From assembly GCA_017311185.1 (NCBI GenBank), contig JAESUZ010002395.1:186001-250000 (forward strand): a stretch of DNA of 64,000 nucleotides. Reading direction: 5' to 3'. Below, piece after piece: positions 58,506 through 64,000 of the stretch (positions within the stretch are counted from its first letter, which is position 1; each line of letters opens with the position of its first letter). The notes beneath the pieces are model-generated. The model saw only the letters and a program-made list of their open reading frames with translations, ran no database searches and had not been told where the DNA came from. Origin of the DNA: Proteles cristata cristata. Its lineage: Eukaryota; Chordata; Mammalia; Carnivora; Hyaenidae. The position numbers and the translations under genes were made by a program.

Positions 58506-59343
58506 CCTTCAGATGACCTCAAATGCTAGTTATCATTTAAAAATAATAGTTTTGATGACTCTGCTTCTCTCCTCTCCAACACATCACAGACATAATAAGA
58601 CTTCTGAAAACAGATACAACAGGTCTAGATGAAAGACCTATGGTGCTCATTTGAATTCCGATTTTGAACACTTAAAATGCACTGGACACGGTGATCACCG
58701 CAAATTAGCATGTCATGTGGCCAGGCCAGCTTGTGATTCAGCTGTTTCTGCATTCACCCACCACCCCCTACCACCCATCACTGCTGTTCCACATGAGTGT
58801 TATCAAGTCTTTGCTGCCTGAGAAAGACATGATCTAGATCAGACTCCTTTTTTTTGCCCCAATTAGCATCCAGCGGGGCAGAACAGTCTCTACTGTAAGT
58901 CATTCCTGTTGCCATCTTTCTATTCTCATGACTGTGAATTTCACTCTCTTGGAGATGGATTGAAGGCTTTGACATCAGTTCAATGTTGCTAATGGAAAAT
59001 ATTATTTACACAAGACTTTTTCCTGTCTGCATTCAGCCATGCAGAAATATGCTGTCACCTAAGTGCCAAAAGATGCTGATCTGAAGTAGAAGTTGTTGGC
59101 TGGCTTTGGTGCCAGTCAGATGAGAATAAACTGCCAAGGAAGACACAAGTGAAAAATGATGGTCTGGGCTGAGTTTCTCTCTCTCTCTCTCTCATTCTTG
59201 AAATTAGGTATGTAACACATGCATACACACATCGGTCTTGATGAAATATGCCTGGTTACAAGCAAACAGGGAACTGTGGGGCAAAACTCCAGTGTAGCTT
59301 CAAAGCCTTACCCCCACATCTTGCCACGTCGTGGTTCTGACAG
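58506..59343. other. Unassigned unique sequence
   Basis: No mobile element recognised. It includes a CT tract with an acceptor-like end (CATTCTTGAAATTAG) at 59176-59208. Confidence 0.35.
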
Positions 59344-59462
59344 TGAGAGACGAAGATGAAGAGTTCATTTCTTCTCAGCTTCAGAGTATGGACAAGGAAC
59401 CGGCTCCTCCCAGTCCAAATGACTTGAAAAAAGCAGCAGCAGCTAGGAATCGGGGCATCTGT
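59344..59462 (+). other. Exon-like open segment, unidentified
   Basis: A 119-bp segment is bounded by an acceptor-like TTCTGACAG (ending 59343) and a donor-like GTGAGT (starting 59463). One frame is open from 59298 to 59471. Its translation runs from an acidic stretch (RDEDEEF) through SSQLQSMDKE and a proline-rich PAPPSP to a basic KKAAAARNR. That ordering looks more like a real protein segment than the translations around it. The acceptor pyrimidine tract is weak. I do not recognise the protein; it could be an exon, an exon fossil, or chance. Confidence 0.25.
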
Positions 59463-59963
59463 GTGAGTGCCTGAAGAGGGAGTTTATCCAGTGACAGACA
59501 AGCTTACCCAGTGGTCTATGGTGGTGGAGATGGCACACAGGTGCCAGCCAGAAAACGGCCTCCGTGCTGCGATGTCTGTCCTGATGACCGAGTGCAGATG
59601 GCCTGCATTTACCATAGTAATATTTTAGTCACTTTACCACTCTGCAAGTGGCATTTTAGATGAATGTGACTCAAAAGCATGATAATGGATGCTTATTCCA
59701 ATTAATACAGATTAATTATACTTGTGTATTAATATGCTGACTATATTTAATATAATATATATTAATAGAATTATAATGTCCAATTATATATGTGTGTGTA
59801 TGTATATACTTACCTTATTGTTTAAATAACCACATGTCCTGAAAACAATGAGTTATTGAATCCTATCTTATGTGAAGAAAATGTCAGACTGAGCATATAA
59901 AGAAGATGGGTCTTGTACCCAACCAAGATGTTACAGTATAAGAAAAGGAGTTTTACTTAACAA
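59463..59963. other. Unassigned sequence with an AT-rich core
   Basis: 59690-59810 is extremely AT-rich (TTAATATAATATATATTAA and related motifs). No gene recognised. Confidence 0.4.
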
Positions 59964-59976
59964 AATACAAAGTTTA

Positions 59977-60102
59977 GGGGCACGTGGGTGGCTCAGTTAG
60001 TTAAGCATTCAACTCTTGGTTTTTGCTCAGGCCATGATCTCATGGTTTGTGGGACTGAGCCCTACGTTGGCCGGTGCACTAACAGCATGGAGCCTTCTTG
60101 GG

Positions 60103-60144
<42 letters not shown>

Positions 60145-60221
60145 CTTTCCCACTTGTGTGCCTGTGCTCTCTTGCTTTCTCTCTCTCTCTGAAAATACAT
60201 AAACTTAAAACACACACACAT
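59977..60221 (+). mobile_element. SINEC_Fc-type SINE with expanded CT tract
   Basis: Head GGGCACGTGGGTGGCTCAGT, (CT)n run at about 60109-60142, tail ending in a CA repeat. Partial target duplication AGTTTAG at each side. Confidence 0.92.
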
Positions 60222-60689
60222 ACAGTTTAGCACAAAGAAACAAGATGAATCTGTAATGGGAAATAACACAATTAACAAGGAGATCAGAAAATTCTCAAGA
60301 ACACTTTACTCAACAAACTAAAAATTCATTAAAGCAACATAATGCATTCTGTGACTAGTGTTAATTTATGATGCACTGGAAAGAACAACTGATGGGACCG
60401 ATGACCTAAATAGTTAACTTTTTATATAAAAATCAAATAGTTAAAGCCCAGAAGTGGAATAAAAACTAAAATATAAAGTATGTGGACTTCAAAGACCTGT
60501 AAATAATTTAGTCTGGGCATCTACCACTGACAGAAATAGTGTTAACACCTCTAGTAATGAAAATCAAGTTACTGAAGGAAACTCATCACTTACTGAAGGA
60601 AACCATTACTTATTGATTTATGTTTGATTTGAGGAGAATTAATCAGGCACACATGTCAGCATTAGAGGAATTTTTAAATGTACCGCAAT
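60222..60689. other. Unassigned AT-rich sequence
   Basis: AT-rich, including ACTTACTGAAGGAAAC-type short duplications near 60572-60604. No gene recognised. Confidence 0.35.
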
Positions 60690-60905
60690 AAGGGGGCACC
60701 TGGGTGGCTCAGTCGGTTAAGTGTCTGGCTCTCGATACCGGTGCAGGTCGTGATCTCACTTTTCCGGGGATCGAGTCCCACAGTGGGCTCCATGATAAGC
60801 ATGGAGCCTGCACGGGACCCTCTCTCTCTCTCCCTCCTGCTACTTCTCCCATACGCATTCTCACTCTATCTCTCAAAGTAAATAAATAAACTTAAAGCTT
60901 TTAAA
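60690..60905 (+). mobile_element. SINEC_Fc-type SINE, diverged
   Basis: Head GGGGGCACCTGGGTGGCTCAG is intact; later parts vary (TCTCGATACCGGTGCAGGTC, GATCGAGTCCCACAGTGGGC). Tail AAATAAATAAACTTAAAG. Confidence 0.9.
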
Positions 60906-61172
60906 AAGTAAAATGCAATGGGAGGTACTGCAATGAAAGGTACAGGTTATCATGCTGGAATACTGGGAGTCATTCCTTCGGTGTATTAGCCAACAGTATG
61001 GATGGCAGCCCCACACACCAGCCACCTGTAGGAGAAAGATGATTCTTCCAAGTAATCACTGTCAATGATTTGTTTTATTCTCAGACCGCAAAAAAGGAAA
61101 AATGCTTCCCACACCATGTCAGATAATGTGCGTACTCTGCAGTCTATAGACCTTCAACAGTCTTAGAATTAG
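60906..61172. other. Unassigned sequence
   Basis: Nothing recognised. Confidence 0.35.
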
Positions 61173-61185
61173 AATATGTGACCTA

Positions 61186-61321
61186 GGGGCACCTGGGTGG
61201 CTCAGTCAGTTAAGCGTCTGACTTTGGCTCAGGTCATGATCTTGTGGTTCACGAGTTCAGGACCCGGGTCAGGCTCTGTGCTGACAGCTCTTAGCTTGGA
61301 GCCTGGTTCTGTCTCACTCTA

Positions 61322-61354
<33 letters not shown>

Positions 61355-61421
61355 GCTTGTACCCTGCTCATACTCTGTTTTTCTCTCTCAGAAATAAATA
61401 AAACATTTTTTAAAAATGAAG
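61186..61421 (+). mobile_element. SINEC_Fc-type SINE, full length, with (TGTC)n
   Basis: Target duplication TATGTGACCTA at 61175-61185 and 61422-61432. A (TGTC)n tract lies within the CT block at about 61322-61346. Confidence 0.94.
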
Positions 61422-61432
61422 TATGTGACCTA

Positions 61433-61777
61433 TATTCCAGAAGAACACCAAAACCAAAAACTGCAAAAGCAACCCAATACCACTTCCAGCTTTAGGAAGC
61501 ACAACTACCATGTCACGTTTGCCCCGTGCATCACAACTAAAATCTCATTGTAAAAAAAAAGTTGTCTGGTGCTTGAGAATGAAATGCCGTTTGTTCTGAC
61601 TTCCAGATGTGGGCGCACTGGGTTGTAGTACATAAGGATAAGGTGCAGATGGTTAAAACCGCACCTTATATACAGAGAAGAAAAATTTGCTTGATTGTAG
61701 AAGTACCATTGAAAATGTTATTTTCTATTAATGACTTCCACTTGGAAGTGGAAAAACACTACCAACTCCAAGATTTC
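61433..61777. other. Unassigned sequence
   Basis: Nothing recognised. Confidence 0.35.
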
Positions 61778-61990
61778 CTTTAAGTTTATTTATTGTTGAG
61801 AGAGAGAGAGAGAGAGCGCACACGAGCACATGAGTAGGGGAGGAACAGAGAGAGGGAGAGAGAATCCCAAGTAGGCTCTGCACTGTCAGCACAGAACCCA
61901 ATGCGGGGCTTGGTCTCACAAGCTGCGAATTCATGACCTGAGCCAAAATCAAGAGTTGGACACTCCACTGACTGAGCCAACCAGGTGCCC
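61778..61990 (-). mobile_element. SINEC_Fc-type SINE, minus strand
   Basis: Begins TTTAAGTTTATTTATTG and ends CTGAGCCAACCAGGTGCCC. Target duplication CTCCAAGAT at both sides. Contains a (GA)n tract at its left end. Confidence 0.93.
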
Positions 61991-62546
61991 CTCCAAGATG
62001 AACATAAGTATGTGAAAAGCACCTATTAAGTATATCCAAACAGATACAGAGTATGTTACTAAGATAACAAAAATATTACAAACTGTTTAAAGCAAAAACC
62101 ACATCTAACAACCCTCAAGTGAAATTCTGCTCTTCTGAACAGAACAATCTTGAGAATGCAGGCAAAATAATGGTGCCGGGGGAGAGCTCTGGAAACCATG
62201 GAATATGGAGGACATGAAAGAATTAACGGTGCCAGCACTCCAGGTGACGCCGCGAGTGTGAGGGTGACAGTCTCAGGGACAGTAAGGCTTGCATCTTGGC
62301 CATCCCAATTCCTTACTTCAGGACACCCACCAGTCACCAGGAGAAAAACGTTAATGCCCAGTAATACATTATTTTGAGGGAAAGAAGATTCTTTTCAAAG
62401 AATCAAAAAGCGCCTATTATTAACTCTGGAATAAACAAAACTCAAAACACGGAGCCCAAGCAGATGGACTGGGAAAGTGTGAGATTAAGATTCACCAGTA
62501 AAGACAGAAGATAGCAATTCCCACAAAGCTGGTGGCTTATGTTTTT
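61991..62546. other. Unassigned unique sequence
   Basis: Nothing recognised. Confidence 0.35.
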
Positions 62547-62561
62547 AAGCGTAGATAAAGG

Positions 62562-62767
62562 TGGGGCACCTGGATGGCTCCTTCAATTAAGTGTCCGACT
62601 TTGGCTCAGGTCATGATCTCGTGGTCTGTGAGTTCGAGCCCTGTGCCAGGCTCTGTGCTGACACCTCAGCCTGGAGCCTGCTTCGGATTCTTTGTCTCCC
62701 TCTCTCTGTCCCTCCACCACTCTTGCTTTTTCTCTCTAAAATAAACAAACATTTAAAAAATTGAAGA
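62562..62767 (+). mobile_element. SINEC_Fc-type SINE, full length
   Basis: Perfect target duplication AAGCGTAGATAAAGG at 62547-62561 and 62768-62782. Head GGGGCACCTGGATGGCTCC, tail AAATAAACAAACATTTAAA. Confidence 0.95.
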
Positions 62768-62782
62768 AAGCGTAGATAAAGG

Positions 62783-62954
62783 AATGCAGATAAAGCAATT
62801 ACACGTTTTGCTCGTGTGATCGGTCTAGTATTTATTGCCCATCTACGTACTCCGATATGTTTGTGGCCATATTGCACATTCTCCCTGCTCTTTCTTTCTT
62901 CCTAAATGTATTAACATTGCCGAGAAGGTGAAAACTCTACCGTTAATAGTAAGA
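62783..62954. other. Unassigned sequence
   Basis: Nothing recognised. Confidence 0.35.
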
Positions 62955-63225
62955 GCAATGATCATAGTAACCAACATTTATTTAGCCCACATTTATTTAG
63001 CGCTTCCTACTGGTTCATTTAATCTCCGCAGCAATCCCCACAGGCATGTGTTACTACCATTCCCATTTTTTTTAGTTAGGCCAATTAAGATTCTGGAGAG
63101 TAAAGGAATCTTTCCCTTGGTCATACAGTTGGGAAACCACAGGAGTCAAGCCCAGACTGGACTGAGAGAAAAACGCACGATGTGGCCTCCATTGACCCCT
63201 AAGCACTCTCCCACAAGCAGGGTAC
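62955..63225 (-). repeat. MIR SINE, minus strand, nearly full length
   Basis: GCGCTTCCTACTGGTTCATT, then ACTACCATTCCCATTTTTT, CCCTTGGTCATACAGTTGGG and AGTCAAGCCCAGACTGGAC follow reverse MIR order. Confidence 0.75.
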
Positions 63226-63257
63226 CACATGCAAGCTTCAGGCCATCCTCTGCACGG

Positions 63258-63315
63258 CCGGGGGGAGGAGGGGTGGCGGGGGGGAGGGGGGGGGCGGGGG
63301 GGGCGGGGAGGGGCA
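63258..63315 (+). repeat. G-rich tract with quadruplex potential
   Basis: At least eight runs of three or more Gs within about 58 bases, separated by short A, T or C spacers. Confidence 0.9.
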
Positions 63316-63532
63316 GTGCTCAGAGCTTGGTTTCTTATGAAGTATCTCTGTGTCTTTTGGGCAAGCCACTTAACTTCTCCAGAAGAACAGGATTCTCTGC
63401 AGACCAAGGGACTGGAGTCGATGAGCGCCTGCTCAAACTGACCTGTGATTTTATCTTCCATTCCCACCCTCCTCCCTAGGAACGTATTTATTAGGAATGC
63501 ATGCTGTGGTTTCCTAGTGATAGGTCCTGCAA

Positions 63533-63534
63533 GT

Positions 63535-63583
<49 letters not shown>
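63533..63583 (+). repeat. (GT)n microsatellite, long and pure
   Basis: GT tract of about 50 bp with one early GA interruption; the purest simple repeat in the window. Confidence 0.97.
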
Positions 63584-63584
<1 letters not shown>

Positions 63585-64000
63585 CTGTTGCCAAAAGATT
63601 TTCATGAAAAACACTTAAATGCTGAGTGCTGTCTGAACTGCTTCTGGCCAGGTAGGTGTTCCACATATTGGACTGCTCTTATTACGGACTGGATTTGAAG
63701 GCACGCCGTGTCTTGTCTTTTCCACACATACTAATACATTGTCCATCTTGCCTCTCCTAATAGCCCCTGAGTCTTGAACTTGGAGCCAGAAAAGTACTGC
63801 CTTTGTAAAGCACAAAAGAACACCAGTGGGTTTTTTTTTTTTTCCCTCAAATCACACGAGGCCTGAATAAAAAGCTCTCCGGCCATTCAGAGGCCGCTTG
63901 CATTGTGCAGCTGTTCCTTGACTGCTGAGAGCATCTCACCGCTGACAATGCAGTACCTGAAGGAAACCGCACACAGGGCGCTGTGCAGGACTCACAGGAC
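63584..64000. other. Unassigned terminal sequence
   Basis: No gene or repeat recognised; includes a poly-T tract at 63831-63843. Confidence 0.35.

Noticed and set aside
63072..63614. 180-codon minus-strand frame
   Set aside because: Driven by the (GT)n repeat (Thr-His run) and the G-rich tract (Pro run), plus MIR sequence.
1..64000. tRNA genes from the numerous A/B-box sequences
   Set aside because: All lie in SINE heads followed by a CT block and A-rich tail and lack intact cloverleaf acceptor pairing; they are mobile-element promoters, not tRNA genes.
1..64000. CRISPR arrays, operons or bacterial-type systems
   Set aside because: No regularly spaced repeats with unique spacers; the sequence is mammalian nuclear DNA. 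The SINEs are dispersed repeats, not an array.
1..64000. Endogenous retrovirus genes
   Set aside because: Only LTR-like fragments of an old non-coding class were seen (10240-10625, 15228-15835). No gag, pol or env remnant was recognised.

Overview
The window reads as nuclear DNA of a cat-like carnivore (feliform, most likely a felid). The diagnostic signal is a tRNA-derived SINE present in about 39 copies. Its head is a tRNA-like block with A and B boxes, its middle is CT-rich, and it ends in an AATAAA-containing A-rich tail; this matches the cat SINE usually called SINEC_Fc. Two carnivore L1 3' ends and much older mammalian repeats (L2, MIR, MER5-like, ancient L1, a MaLR-like LTR) lie underneath. 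There is no bacterial-style gene organisation. The long open frames in the window are short, low-complexity or simply GC-rich, and I could not assign any complete protein-coding gene.

Layout. 1-23.7 kb is intergenic-looking and dense in SINEs, with a 5'-truncated L1 at 909-2825 (perfect 16-bp target duplication), ancient repeats, and a recent 106-bp tandem duplication at 8601-8812. 23.7-28.3 kb is a large CpG island. It holds a candidate plus-strand first exon ending at a GT donor at 26204, preceded by a chain of very short upstream ORFs. A good minus-strand splice donor at 25106-25107 suggests possible divergent transcription. 28.3-64 kb would be the first intron or intergenic flank of that gene. 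Here repeat-rich stretches (30.6-33.2, 38.3-44.7, 54.9-63.2 kb) alternate with long SINE-free stretches (21.7-30.9, 33.1-38.3, 44.5-54.9 kb). That pattern is typical of DNA holding conserved regulatory elements around developmental genes, but I cannot test conservation here.

The repeats record a clear history. An L2 copy (30.64-32.16 kb) was split by a SINE and an L1. A MIR (32.7-33.2 kb) was split by a minus SINE with a 16-bp target duplication. A MaLR-like LTR (15.2-15.8 kb) and an old L1 (9.1-9.8 kb) were each split by a SINE. About 28 SINE copies are on the plus strand and 11 on the minus.

The items I would look at first are the CpG-island exon with its uORF chain, the 76-bp near-identical direct repeat at 41706/42329, the 106-bp tandem duplication, an exon-like open segment at 59344-59462, and the SINE-free intervals. 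I found no convincing new genetic system. Gene identity and conservation need a database search that I could not run.
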